Assembly: GCA_007126035.1 (NCBI GenBank)
Contig: SLCC01000026.1
Coordinates: forward strand, 1-45,514
Source of the DNA: Gemmatimonadota bacterium
Lineage (GTDB): Bacteria; Gemmatimonadota; Gemmatimonadetes; Longimicrobiales; RSA9
Reading direction: 5' to 3'
Length of the DNA stretch: 45,514 nt
The translations under genes were made by a program, and so were the position numbers. Every line of letters begins with the position of its first letter. Positions within the stretch are counted from its first letter, which is position 1. Below are positions 1-10,052 of the stretch, piece by piece. The notes beneath the pieces are model-generated. The model was given only the letters and a program-made list of their open reading frames with translations. It did no database searches and was not told where the DNA came from.

Positions 1-636
1 CACGGCCCCGACCACGGCCCCGACCACGACCCCGACCACGACCAGGGCCACGATCGGGGCGTGGAGCCGCGGCGGGACCCCGGCGCCGAGCGTGGGGAGC
101 TGGGCAACCCACACGTCTGGCTGGATCCGATCCTGGTCCGGGACACCATCCTGCCCGACATCGTGGAGGCCCTGGCGGCGAGGGCCTGGGACGCCGAGAT
201 GGAGGCGGAGTTCCGCCGGCGGGGCGCAGCCTTCGCCGACTCCCTCACCGCCCTGGACGCCGAGCTGCGGGACCTCCTGCGCGACGTCCCGACCAGGGCC
301 TTCGTCGCGGCGCACCCGGCCTGGGTCTACTTCGCCGACCGCTACGGCCTCGAGGAGATCGGCGCGCTCCACCCGTCGCCGGGCCGGGAGGTGGGCGCCC
401 GGGAGCTGGCCAGGCTCGTGGACCAGGTGAGGGTCAGGGGCGGAGCCGCCGTCATCGCCGAGCCCCAGCTGGGCCGCGCCGGCGTGGACGCGCTGGCCAG
501 GGAGCTGGGCGTGCGCGTCGAGGTGGCCGACCCGGTGGGCGGGCAGGGGAGGGAGGGCCGGGAGGACTACCTTTCCCTCATGCGCTACAACGGCCGCGCC
601 TTCGCCCGGGCCCTGGGTGGCTCCACCGGCCAATGA
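1..636 (+). CDS. znuA: Metal ABC transporter substrate-binding protein, ZnuA-like (C-terminal part)
   Basis: The 5' end lies outside the window, and the frame is open from base 1. The fragment starts in a His/Asp-rich stretch (repeated H-x-P-D units over about 20 residues), typical of the flexible metal-collecting loop of zinc-binding ZnuA proteins. It is followed by NPHVWLDP, which carries a metal-ligand His of the family. Further on come AHPAWVYFADRYGL (another ligand His) and the C-terminal ADPVGG segment, where an Asp usually completes the site. The protein would capture Zn(II) or Mn(II) in the periplasm and deliver it to the permease encoded downstream. Its stop codon overlaps the ATG of the ATPase gene by 4 bp, so the two are probably translationally coupled. 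Zinc rather than manganese is inferred from the His-rich loop only. Confidence 0.85.
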   Translation, partial: HGPDHGPDHDPDHDQGHDRGVEPRRDPGAERGELGNPHVWLDPILVRDTILPDIVEALAARAWDAEMEAEFRRRGAAFADSLTALDAELRDLLRDVPTRAFVAAHPAWVYFADRYGLEEIGALHPSPGREVGARELARLVDQVRVRGGAAVIAEPQLGRAGVDALARELGVRVEVADPVGGQGREGREDYLSLMRYNGRAFARALGGSTGQ

Positions 637-1397
637 GCGAGCCGGCGGTCTCGTTCCACAACGTCTGGTTCGGGTACGGCCGGGCCGACGTCTTCCGGGA
701 CCTGAGCCTGAGCGTGGACGAGGGCACATTCATGGCCCTCATCGGGCCCAACGGCGCCGGCAAGACCACCATGCTCCGCCTCCTCCTGGGCCTCGAAAAG
801 CCGCGGAAGGGCCACGTCCGGGTCTACGGCAACCCGCCCGGCACACGCGGTAAGCGCGTGGGTTACGTGCCCCAGAAGACCGGCGTCCCCGATGAGTTCC
901 CGTTGAGCGTCCTGGAGGCGGTGCTCATGGGCCGGTTCGCCCTGATGGGTTTCGGGCGACGTCCCTCGCGGACGGACCGGGAAGCGGCGCGCACCGCCCT
1001 GGCGCGGGTCAAGCTGGCCGAATCCGCCGACCGTCGGTTCGGTGAGCTGTCCGGCGGACAGCAGCGTCGCGCCCTCATCGCACGGGCCCTGGTGGGCGAG
1101 CCCCGGCTCCTGCTCCTGGACGAGCCCACCGCGGGGCTGGACCCTGCCGCCCAGGCCCGCTTCTACGACATGTGCTGCGTGCTCCAGCGGGAGGAGAAGC
1201 TCACCCTCATCGCCGCCTCCCACGACGTGAACGTGGTGGCCCAGCACGCCGACACCGTCCTCCTCATCGACCGGGAGGTCAAGGCCATGGGCCCGCCGGC
1301 AGCCGTCCTGGACCCCGCCCAGCTCGACCAGGTCTACGACTTCCCCAGGGACCACGTCCACCGCCACCGGCCCGGAGAGCACGGGGCGGAGGCGTAG
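633..1397 (+). CDS. znuC: Metal ABC transporter ATP-binding protein, ZnuC-like
   Basis: A 254-residue ABC ATPase that powers import of Zn(II)/Mn(II) through the neighbouring permease from the cytoplasmic side. Walker A is at residues 38-46 (GPNGAGKTT), the signature LSGGQ at 140-144 and Walker B LLLLDEP at 160-166, followed by the D-loop GLDP and a switch His in AASHD. Length matches the ZnuC/MntB family. The ATG overlaps the upstream stop codon (ATGA), and the next gene begins 9 bp after this stop, so the three form an operon. The gene order substrate-binding protein, ATPase, permease supports the family call. The metal cannot be determined from the ATPase itself. Confidence 0.92.
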   Translation: MSEPAVSFHNVWFGYGRADVFRDLSLSVDEGTFMALIGPNGAGKTTMLRLLLGLEKPRKGHVRVYGNPPGTRGKRVGYVPQKTGVPDEFPLSVLEAVLMGRFALMGFGRRPSRTDREAARTALARVKLAESADRRFGELSGGQQRRALIARALVGEPRLLLLDEPTAGLDPAAQARFYDMCCVLQREEKLTLIAASHDVNVVAQHADTVLLIDREVKAMGPPAAVLDPAQLDQVYDFPRDHVHRHRPGEHGAEA

Positions 1398-1406
1398 CGA
1401 GCACAC

Positions 1407-2213
1407 GTGATCGAGTTCCTCTCCTACGACTTCGGCCAGCGGGCACTCCTGGCCGGCCTCATCGTCGGCCTGGGCTGCGCCGTCCTGGCCTTCTTCGTCG
1501 TGCTCCGGCGCATGGCCTTCGTCGGCGTCGGCATCTCCCACGCGGCGCTCGGCGGCGTGGCCCTGGGCGTGATACTGGGCGTGGACCCGGTGCTGGCGGC
1601 GCTCCTGTTCTCCGTGGCCGTGGCATGGCTCATCGGCGCCACCGCCGGACGAGGTAAGCTGACCGAGGAGACGGCAATCGGCATCTTCTTCCCCACCGCC
1701 ATGGCCTTCGGCGTTGCCCTGATGGCAGGGACACCAGACTACCGGCAGGACCTCCTGGGCTACCTCTTCGGGAACATCCTCCTGGTCAGGGACCAGGACC
1801 TCGTGATGGCCGCCATCCTGGTGGGCGCCACGCTGATCATCACACTCGTCCTCTTCAAGGAGTTCCTCTTCATCAGCGTCGACGAGGAGACGGCACAGGC
1901 GTCCGGGCTACCCGCGGCAGCACTCCGGTACCTCCTCCTCACACTGCTGGCCGTCACCATCGTATCCGCCATAAAGGTCGTCGGGATCGTACTGGTCTCC
2001 GCGTTCCTCGTCATCCCCGCCGCCACCGCCCAGCTCGTGGCGCCCAGCATGAGGGCCATGATGGGCCTGTCCGTGGTCTTCGCCCTCGCCGCCGTGGTCG
2101 GAGGACTGTGGATCGCCTGGATCCTGGACCTGCCCTCCGGAGCCGCCATCGTCCTTCTCGCCGCCGCCATCTTCCTCCTGGCAATGGTCGGCCGTCGGTT
2201 CCGGAGCACCTGA
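1407..2213 (+). CDS. znuB: Metal ABC transporter permease, ZnuB-like (ABC-3 family)
   Basis: A 268-residue, strongly hydrophobic protein with about eight predicted membrane helices, fitting the ABC-3 permease family that forms the inner-membrane channel for Zn/Mn import. Typical features are the N-terminal FGQRALLAGLIVGLGCAVLAFF helix region, the ISHAALGG segment and the conserved AIKVVGIVLVSAFLVIPAATA stretch near residue 200, which characterises the family. The start is GTG at 1407, the only start that preserves the usual N-terminus. It ends the operon: a GC stem with one wobble pair (CTGCCC/GGGCGG) and a short T-rich run lie around 2235-2262. Confidence 0.92.
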   Translation: MIEFLSYDFGQRALLAGLIVGLGCAVLAFFVVLRRMAFVGVGISHAALGGVALGVILGVDPVLAALLFSVAVAWLIGATAGRGKLTEETAIGIFFPTAMAFGVALMAGTPDYRQDLLGYLFGNILLVRDQDLVMAAILVGATLIITLVLFKEFLFISVDEETAQASGLPAAALRYLLLTLLAVTIVSAIKVVGIVLVSAFLVIPAATAQLVAPSMRAMMGLSVVFALAAVVGGLWIAWILDLPSGAAIVLLAAAIFLLAMVGRRFRST

Positions 2214-2261
2214 TCCACAACACGCCATCGCCACCTGCCCCTACGGCGGGCGGGCGTTTCT

Positions 2262-2270
2262 TGCTATCAT
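2262..2270 (+). promoter_or_regulatory. Extended -10 promoter element, possibly giving a leaderless mRNA
   Basis: TGC followed by TATCAT at 2265-2270 reads as an extended -10 element. The A of the ATG at 2278 is 7 bases after it, which is where transcription would start, so the mRNA of the outer-membrane protein gene could be leaderless. No Shine-Dalgarno sequence precedes the ATG, in agreement. No good -35 hexamer is seen 16-18 bp upstream, which an extended -10 tolerates. Confidence 0.4.
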
Positions 2271-2277
2271 CCCTACC

Positions 2278-4446
2278 ATGGTAGATCAACTCATCCCGGC
2301 GCTGGCCCGTGCCAACTCCGCGGCAATGACTGCCGTGGCCGCGCGCGTCGTCGCCGCCGTCGCCGTCGCCGTCGCCGGTATCTCTCCGCTCGGACCCACA
2401 GCCCTTGCCGCTCAGGCGGGAGAGGGTTGGGACTCGCCCCGCGTGCTGGAGATGGTGGAGCGTGCCCGGGACCGGCGCCGGGAGCCGGTGCTGGACGAAG
2501 CGCTCCAGAGCTACCGGGCGGAAGTGGGCGGTCACATCTACTTCTTCGTTGACAGCCCGGAGCACCCGGACCCGGTCCTGCTCCGGTCCGACCAGGTGGC
2601 CCTGGACCTGTACTGGGCCTACCCGGACCGGGTGAAGCAGGTCATCCGCGGGATGCGTCAAGAGGAGCAGTTCCCCATCCGGGACTTCTACTATTACCTG
2701 GATCGCTACACTGTCATCCACGACGGCTTCGGCGACGAGATCAGGGTAGGCGAGGGCCGTGATGTCCGGAACGTGCCGCACCCGCTGGCCCTGGACGCGG
2801 AGACGACGTACCACTATCGCCTGACCGACTCCACCACCATCCGGCTGCCCGGCGCCGACGCGCCGATCCGGGTCTACGAGATCCAGGTCCGGCCCCGCAG
2901 CTTCGATACGCCGGCCATCGTGGGCTCGCTGTTCGTCGAGCGGGCCCGGGCCGACCTGGTCCGCCTGTCCTTCACCTTCACCCGCGCCGCGTACCTGGAC
3001 CCGCGTAACGAGCGGGTCGAGGTGATGCTGGAGAACGGGCTCTGGGAAGGCCGCTACTGGCTGCCCCGGGAGCAGCGGCTCCTGGTGCGACGCGAGCTGC
3101 CCCAGTTCGACTTCGGCGTCGGCACCGTCATACGGGCCGCTCTCCAGGTGACGAACTACGACCTGAACCCGCCGCTGCCCGGCGGCTTCTTCGTGGGGCC
3201 GCCCGTGGTCCTGGGTACGTCCCGGTCCGCCCTGCCCGACTACCCCTTCGCCACAGGCCTCTTCGACGGCTTCGAGGCCGTCGGCCTGGCGCCGGGACAG
3301 GAGCCGGCCACCCTGGGTGAAGTGAACGTGGACGCCATCGCCGGCCGCATCCTCCGGGAGCAGTACCTGTCCGGCATCTCCCGCATGAGGTTGTTCGTGC
3401 CTGGCGCCTCGAGCGTGGTGCGCTACGGACGGAGCGAAGGCCTGTTCACCGGCCTGGGCGCGTCCCGCGCGCTCGGCCGATCCCACCTCGCCGCCCACGC
3501 GGGGTACGCCTGGGGGAGCGGCGACCCGGTGGGCGAGCTGTCGTGGCGATCCGCGGGCCCCGGCGTCCGGATGCGACCGTTCGCCAGCGCCTACCTCAAC
3601 CGGCCCGTGGACCTGGGGCTCAGGCAGCCAGCGGGCGGCATCATCTCTACCGGCGCCGCCGCATTCGGCAACGACTTCCGTGACATCCACCCCGCCACCG
3701 GCCTGTCCGCCGGGACCCAGGTCGGGAGCGCCGGGACCGGCGTCCTGAGGCTCGGCCTGACCGGCGAGTCCCACCGGGCACCCGTCCAGGCCGAGACCGC
3801 CGCCCCCTTCGCAGGCGATGACGAGGGCTTCCGCCCCGTCGCCCCGGCGGAAGATGGCAGCCGCTTCTTCCTCGACGCCAGCTACGAGCGCCGCCTGCCG
3901 CTCGGGCCCCTCGCCGTCACAGGCCGGCCCGCGCTGGAAATCGGGTACGCCGACTTCCAGGACGACGCCGGCGCCTTCGCCCGCGCACGCCTCGGGCTGA
4001 ACGCCACCTGGGTCTCAAATGGCCGCACCGCCGGGGCCGAGCTGCGGGCAACCGGCGCCGCGGCCTTCGGCGCCACACCGCCCCAGCACCTCTGGTACCT
4101 GGGCGGCCGGAACACCCTGCCCGGCCACCCGTTCCACCAGTACGTGGGGGACAGGGCCGCCCTGGTGGACCTGACCGGCTGGCGCCAGGTGATCGGTGAG
4201 TACATACAGCTGAGGCTCATTGCCGCCGCCGGCTGGTCCGACGTCAGCGAGTCACCGCCGCTGCCCGGCTGGGTACCCGGCCTCACGCCCTGGCAGCCTG
4301 CGCCCACCGACGGGATCAGGGCCAGTGTAGGGGCCGGACTGGGCCTGCTCCACGGCATCGTCCGCCTCGACTACGCCATTCGTACCGACACCGGCAAGGG
4401 CAGCTTCATCCTGTCCGTGGACCCGCGCCTCTGGGGCTTCCTCTAG
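2278..4446 (+). CDS. Omp85-like outer-membrane beta-barrel protein with periplasmic domain
   Basis: A 722-residue exported protein. A hydrophobic Ala/Val-rich signal peptide spans about residues 17-42 and ends near ALAAQA. Residues 45-330 form a soluble, mostly beta domain of unknown role with a LWEGRYWLPREQRL motif. From about residue 370 to the end there are alternating, Gly-rich strands. Near residues 605-660 is LGGRNTLPGHPF followed by strands, resembling the conserved barrel region of the Omp85/surface-antigen superfamily. The protein ends in Phe-Leu. It probably sits in the outer membrane; substrate and partners are unknown. The ATG at 2278 fits a leaderless start; an internal ATG at 2326 also gives a clean signal peptide. 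The gene stands alone and converges on nadE. Confidence 0.7.
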   Translation: MVDQLIPALARANSAAMTAVAARVVAAVAVAVAGISPLGPTALAAQAGEGWDSPRVLEMVERARDRRREPVLDEALQSYRAEVGGHIYFFVDSPEHPDPVLLRSDQVALDLYWAYPDRVKQVIRGMRQEEQFPIRDFYYYLDRYTVIHDGFGDEIRVGEGRDVRNVPHPLALDAETTYHYRLTDSTTIRLPGADAPIRVYEIQVRPRSFDTPAIVGSLFVERARADLVRLSFTFTRAAYLDPRNERVEVMLENGLWEGRYWLPREQRLLVRRELPQFDFGVGTVIRAALQVTNYDLNPPLPGGFFVGPPVVLGTSRSALPDYPFATGLFDGFEAVGLAPGQEPATLGEVNVDAIAGRILREQYLSGISRMRLFVPGASSVVRYGRSEGLFTGLGASRALGRSHLAAHAGYAWGSGDPVGELSWRSAGPGVRMRPFASAYLNRPVDLGLRQPAGGIISTGAAAFGNDFRDIHPATGLSAGTQVGSAGTGVLRLGLTGESHRAPVQAETAAPFAGDDEGFRPVAPAEDGSRFFLDASYERRLPLGPLAVTGRPALEIGYADFQDDAGAFARARLGLNATWVSNGRTAGAELRATGAAAFGATPPQHLWYLGGRNTLPGHPFHQYVGDRAALVDLTGWRQVIGEYIQLRLIAAAGWSDVSESPPLPGWVPGLTPWQPAPTDGIRASVGAGLGLLHGIVRLDYAIRTDTGKGSFILSVDPRLWGFL

Positions 4447-4487
4447 CGGTACTCCAGTAGCGGCACGCCAGCGGTACCAGGTATCGC

Positions 4488-6530
<2,043 letters not shown>

Positions 6531-6539
6531 CAGCCCACC

Positions 6540-6560
6540 CAGGCTCGAAGTTCGAAGCTC
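6540..6560. repeat. Short heptamer repeat between nadE and the S9 peptidase gene
   Basis: Three consecutive 7-mers, CAGGCTC, GAAGTTC and GAAGCTC, lie in the 40-bp gap between two genes. They fit a degenerate period-7 pattern (roughly GARNYYC) that recurs only in other non-coding gaps of this window, at 12330-12364, 12733-12753, 12830-12843, 12871-12898 and 13474-13494. Confidence 0.5.
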
Positions 6561-6570
6561 TCAGTCCTCC

Positions 6571-8859
6571 CTACCGGTTGAGGCTCACCGGCTCGCACTC
6601 CACCGCAATGTGCAGGCACAGAGCGTTCGTGTACACCTCCGTCATGGTGACGTAGCTGGGGAAATCGAAGGCCGCGCCGTGGGCGCCCGGCGGGTAGAAC
6701 CGCAACTCTGCATCCTTCCCGGCCCGGGCCAACGCCGTGAGCAGCTGCATGGTGTGCTGGGGGTGCACGTTCTCATCCATCCCCGAGTGCACCAGGAGGA
6801 GGTGGCCCTGGAGCCTGTCCGCCAGCGGGAGCGCCGACGCGGCGTCGTAGCCCGCTTCGTTGTCCTCCAGCAGGCCCATGTACCGCTCGCTGTAGATCGT
6901 GTTGTACAGGCGCCAGTCCGTGACCGGTGAGTTGGCGATGCCCAGGCGGAACAGCCCGGGATGCTGAAGGAGCGTCATGATCGCCATGTAGCCGCCGTAG
7001 CTGGTCCCGAGAATCGCCATCCGGTCGCCGTCCACGTACGGCTGCGCCGCCAGCCATTGACCCGCCTCCGCGAAGTCGTGGGCTTCCCAGCGACCCAGCT
7101 CACCGTAGACCACCTTCATGAAGTCACGGCCGTAGTTGCCTGAGCCGCGGTTGTTCAGCCCCACGACGAGATAGTCCTGCTGGGCCAGGTACTGGTGCCA
7201 GCCGTTGGACGCGAACGAGTCGTACACCTGCTGCGAGCCCGGCCCGCCGTAGACGGACAGGACCACCGCGTACCTCGCCTCCGGGTCGAAGTCGGGCGGA
7301 CGGATCATCGAGCCGTGGAGCTCCGCACCGTCCGACGTGGTGAAGCTGAACAGCTCCAGCGGCGAGTAGGCGTGGGTCCGAACGTGCTCCGTCACCGCCT
7401 CGTTCTCCTCCAGCATGGCCAGCCGTTGACCGCCGGCCTCCGTGCTCCACAGCTCCACCTGGAGCGGCGTCCGCGTGTTGGACCAGCGGTCGATGTAGAA
7501 CCGGCCGTTGGGCGACATGTCGATCCGGTGCGTCCCTCGCGCCAACGTCAGCCGGAACTTGTTCGTGCCGTCGAACCGGACCGCGTACAGGTGCCGCTCC
7601 AGCGGTGACTCCTCCGTGGACGTGTAGTAGATCTTGCCCGCCTCCGGGACCACACCCTCGACCCGCGTCACCGACCACTCGCCCTCCGTCACCTGGTTCA
7701 GCAGCCGGCCGTCATAGTCGTAACGATACAGGTGGGGGTGCCCGTCCCGGTCGCTCAGCCAGAAGAATTCCCTCAGCCCCTCGGGGAAATGGAAGAAGTC
7801 GTCCACGCCGGCGAAGAAGTCGAAAACATCGATCCACGCCGCCGACCGCTCCTCCAGCACCAGACGCCCCTCGCCCGTGGCCACGTCGAAGAAGAACAGC
7901 CGCATGTGGCCCTGCGGACGGTTCAGCGTCACCACCGCCAACGTACCCGGATCGCTGGTCCAGTAGACCCGCGGTACGTAATGCTCATCCTCCAGCCCCA
8001 CGCCCAGCCACTGCGTCGATCCAGTCTCCACGTCCACGACACCGATCCGGACCGACGGGTTCGGGTCCCCGACCTTAGGATAGGCCAGCGTGAACCACTC
8101 CGGGTGCTGACCCTCGAAGTCCGTCAGCCGCGTCACCGGTACACCACGCTCGTCCGTCTCCCAGTACGCGATCCGATCACCCTCCCGTGACCAGCGCCAC
8201 GCCTGCGCAAAACCGAACTCCTCCTCGTAGACCCAGCTCAGCACACCCGCGAACACACTGTCCCCGTCCACGTCCGTCAGCCTACGCTCTTCGCCCGTGG
8301 CCAGATCCACCACGTACAGGTTGCCGCCCCGCTCGAAGCCAAGACGCCCACCACCCGGCGACAGCTCCGCCGTCCGGGCGTCACGCGCCACCAGCTCCAG
8401 CTCCTCCGTATCCAGTGAGTACAGGTAGAAATCCGAAATCCCAGAGAAACGGTAGATGGGCCGGAAATCAGCCTGGAACAACAGGTGCCTCGAGTCCTGA
8501 CTGAACTGGAACGACCGGTACTGGAGAGGCGTCGTCTCGCCTGGCAGCGTCAGACCACGAGGATCGAACAGCAACTCGTCCGTACCCGCCCCAGGGTCAT
8601 AGACCCGGACCTCGTGCCGCGGCCCGGTGCGGACCGTGTACGAGAAACGATCACCACCATCCAGCCAGTTCACGCTGGCCGGGCCACTGCCACCCGCCAG
8701 CAGGTCCGACAGGATCAGCGCCTCCTGAACACTCCCGATCCGATCCTGGCCTGTTCCAGACACCTGGGCGTATCCGCCCGCCGGCAGCGCTCCCGCCGCC
8801 ACTGCCAGCCACAGCGCGTAACCCGCCGCCAGTACCAGCGACTCCGATCTCCGCCGCAT
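6571..8859 (-). CDS. Exported S9 family peptidase (dipeptidyl-peptidase IV-like)
   Basis: A 762-residue serine peptidase of the prolyl-oligopeptidase clan, expected to remove dipeptides from peptides outside the cytoplasm. A signal peptide (MRRRSESLVLAAGYALWLAV, ending near GGYAQ) opens the protein. Residues about 60-480 form the beta-propeller DPPIV N-terminal domain. The alpha/beta hydrolase domain has the nucleophile motif GTSYGGY (Ser about 620), Asp about 695 in GMDENVHP and His about 727 in GAHGA. The propeller contains RWSREGDRIAYWETDE and VYEEEFG; the paired Glu is typical for binding the substrate amino terminus in DPP-IV. The start was placed at 8859 because GAGGTG stands 6-7 bases before that ATG and the signal peptide begins there; the frame stays open to 8928. 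Confidence 0.9.
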   Translation of the reverse strand: MRRRSESLVLAAGYALWLAVAAGALPAGGYAQVSGTGQDRIGSVQEALILSDLLAGGSGPASVNWLDGGDRFSYTVRTGPRHEVRVYDPGAGTDELLFDPRGLTLPGETTPLQYRSFQFSQDSRHLLFQADFRPIYRFSGISDFYLYSLDTEELELVARDARTAELSPGGGRLGFERGGNLYVVDLATGEERRLTDVDGDSVFAGVLSWVYEEEFGFAQAWRWSREGDRIAYWETDERGVPVTRLTDFEGQHPEWFTLAYPKVGDPNPSVRIGVVDVETGSTQWLGVGLEDEHYVPRVYWTSDPGTLAVVTLNRPQGHMRLFFFDVATGEGRLVLEERSAAWIDVFDFFAGVDDFFHFPEGLREFFWLSDRDGHPHLYRYDYDGRLLNQVTEGEWSVTRVEGVVPEAGKIYYTSTEESPLERHLYAVRFDGTNKFRLTLARGTHRIDMSPNGRFYIDRWSNTRTPLQVELWSTEAGGQRLAMLEENEAVTEHVRTHAYSPLELFSFTTSDGAELHGSMIRPPDFDPEARYAVVLSVYGGPGSQQVYDSFASNGWHQYLAQQDYLVVGLNNRGSGNYGRDFMKVVYGELGRWEAHDFAEAGQWLAAQPYVDGDRMAILGTSYGGYMAIMTLLQHPGLFRLGIANSPVTDWRLYNTIYSERYMGLLEDNEAGYDAASALPLADRLQGHLLLVHSGMDENVHPQHTMQLLTALARAGKDAELRFYPPGAHGAAFDFPSYVTMTEVYTNALCLHIAVECEPVSLNR

Positions 8860-8928
8860 CTTCACACCTCGCTCACTCCGGGCGATCGCCTCCGAAAACG
8901 CTCGAAAGATAATCTGCCGGAGTACCAC

Positions 8929-8958
8929 TTGACACCAGCCTCACCTCACCCGAATATT
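8929..8958 (+). promoter_or_regulatory. Promoter of the regulator-feoB operon
   Basis: A perfect -35 hexamer TTGACA at 8929-8934 is followed after 18 bp by AATATT (8953-8958), which matches four of six bases of the -10 consensus. It is in the divergent region between the S9 peptidase and feo genes and about 75 bp before the regulator start. The operator at 8957-8972 overlaps the end of the -10 and the expected start site, an arrangement that suits repression. Confidence 0.5.
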
Positions 8959-8972
8959 TAGGCAGCCCTAAA
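8957..8972 (+). promoter_or_regulatory. Putative DtxR-family (iron-box-like) operator
   Basis: TTTAGG, a 4-base spacer (CAGC) and CCTAAA form a perfect inverted repeat of 6-bp arms. The TTAGG/CCTAA arms resemble the outer halves of binding sites of DtxR/IdeR-type metal regulators (consensus arms TTAGG...CCTAA). The site overlaps the -10 region of the promoter for a gene that itself encodes a DtxR-type protein, so metal-dependent autorepression is likely. It also lies about 100 bp upstream of the divergent S9 peptidase gene. Confidence 0.6.
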
Positions 8973-9041
8973 AAGATAGCCCGTTAACCCGGCCGCGATC
9001 AGGGTCTGATCGCGCGACGGGGGAGCTGTCGAGGACCGCGG

Positions 9042-10052
9042 ATGCACGGAATCGTCCGGAAGCTGTACGCCCTTGTCGCCGGCAGGGCCCGCTCCGCCAG
9101 CCGGTGGGAGCGGGAGCGGGTGGAAGATGCTCTCAAGCACCTGCACGAGTGCGAGCGGGCCGGTCGCGCCTGTTCGGTGGCGGAGCTCGCGGGCCGTCTG
9201 GCCATGAGGGAGGCGGTGGCCTCGGAGCTGGCGGCGGGTCTGGGCGACCGTGGCCTGGCCCGGCTGGCTGGCGGCGCTCTGGAACTGACCGGTGCTGGCC
9301 GCACGTACGCGCGCCAGGTCCTGCGCACGCATCGCCTGTGGGAGCGTTACCTGGCGGATCGCACGGGGGTGCCGGCGGAGGCGTGGCACAAGTCGGCAGA
9401 GCGTGTCGAGCACGAGCTGACGTGTGCGGAGGCGGAGCGTCTGGCCTCGCGTCTGGGCGACCCTCGCTATGACCCCCACGGCGACCCGATTCCCACCGCC
9501 ACCGGCGAGGTCCCATCGCCCCGGGGGGTGTCGCTGACGGAGGTTCCATGTGGCCGGGGCGTGCGGGTGACGCACCTGGAGGATGAGCCCCGTGAGGTGT
9601 TCGAGAAGCTGGTGTCGGCTGGTCTGGTCCCGGGGCTGGCCGTGGAGGTCGTCGCCGGCGCCGGGTCCGGCGCCGTGGGGACAGGCACTCACCGTGTAGT
9701 CCTTTGTGTGCGCGGCGTGGAGCGGGAGCTGAGCGCGGTGGACGCCGCCAACGTCACGGTGGAGCTCCTGCCGGTCGGCGAGACGGCGCCAGGCCGGCTG
9801 CGCACCCTGGCCGAGGCCGGTGTGGGGGAGGAGGTCCGGGTGGTGGGCATCGCCCCGGGCTGTCAGGGCCCGCAACGTCGCCGGCTGCTGGACCTGGGCG
9901 TAGTCCCGGGCACCCGGATCGTGGCGGAGCTGGTGAGTACGTCGGGCGACCCCGTCGCCTACCGGATCCGCGGCGCGATGATCGCCCTGCGCCGTGAGCA
10001 GGCCCGCTGGATCGAGGTGGAGGCCGGTGGCGCCGGGGAGGCTGTGGCCTGA
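9042..10052 (+). CDS. DtxR/MntR-type metal-dependent regulator fused to two FeoA domains
   Basis: A 336-residue protein. Residues about 24-95 form a winged helix, and 95-150 the DtxR-type metal-binding and dimerisation domain, ending in the family's DPHGDPIP signature. Candidate metal ligands are His97, Glu101, His116, Glu120, Glu123 and His124. The Glu at 120 stands where DtxR has Cys102 and MntR has Glu99. Two FeoA (SH3-like) domains follow, about 162-245 and 251-328, the second with [12 protein letters not shown]. FeoA normally acts with FeoB, and SH3-like domains occur at the end of DtxR proteins, so this chain may both repress the operon and modulate the transporter. The stop overlaps the feoB ATG (TGATG). 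The N-terminal Met ligand of DtxR is not evident. GAGG lies 9 bases before the ATG. Confidence 0.82.
   Translation: MHGIVRKLYALVAGRARSASRWERERVEDALKHLHECERAGRACSVAELAGRLAMREAVASELAAGLGDRGLARLAGGALELTGAGRTYARQVLRTHRLWERYLADRTGVPAEAWHKSAERVEHELTCAEAERLASRLGDPRYDPHGDPIPTATGEVPSPRGVSLTEVPCGRGVRVTHLEDEPREVFEKLVSAGLVPGLAVEVVAGAGSGAVGTGTHRVVLCVRGVERELSAVDAANVTVELLPVGETAPGRLRTLAEAGVGEEVRVVGIAPGCQGPQRRRLLDLGVVPGTRIVAELVSTSGDPVAYRIRGAMIALRREQARWIEVEAGGAGEAVA

Noticed and set aside
1-60. Short tandem repeat at the window start as a CRISPR or satellite
   Set aside because: It is in frame and codes for the His/Asp-rich loop of the ZnuA-like protein.
2011-3774. 587-codon open frame on the minus strand
   Set aside because: It is antisense to the Omp85-like and znuB genes, has a Gly/Val/Asp/Gln-rich shadow composition and no family feature.
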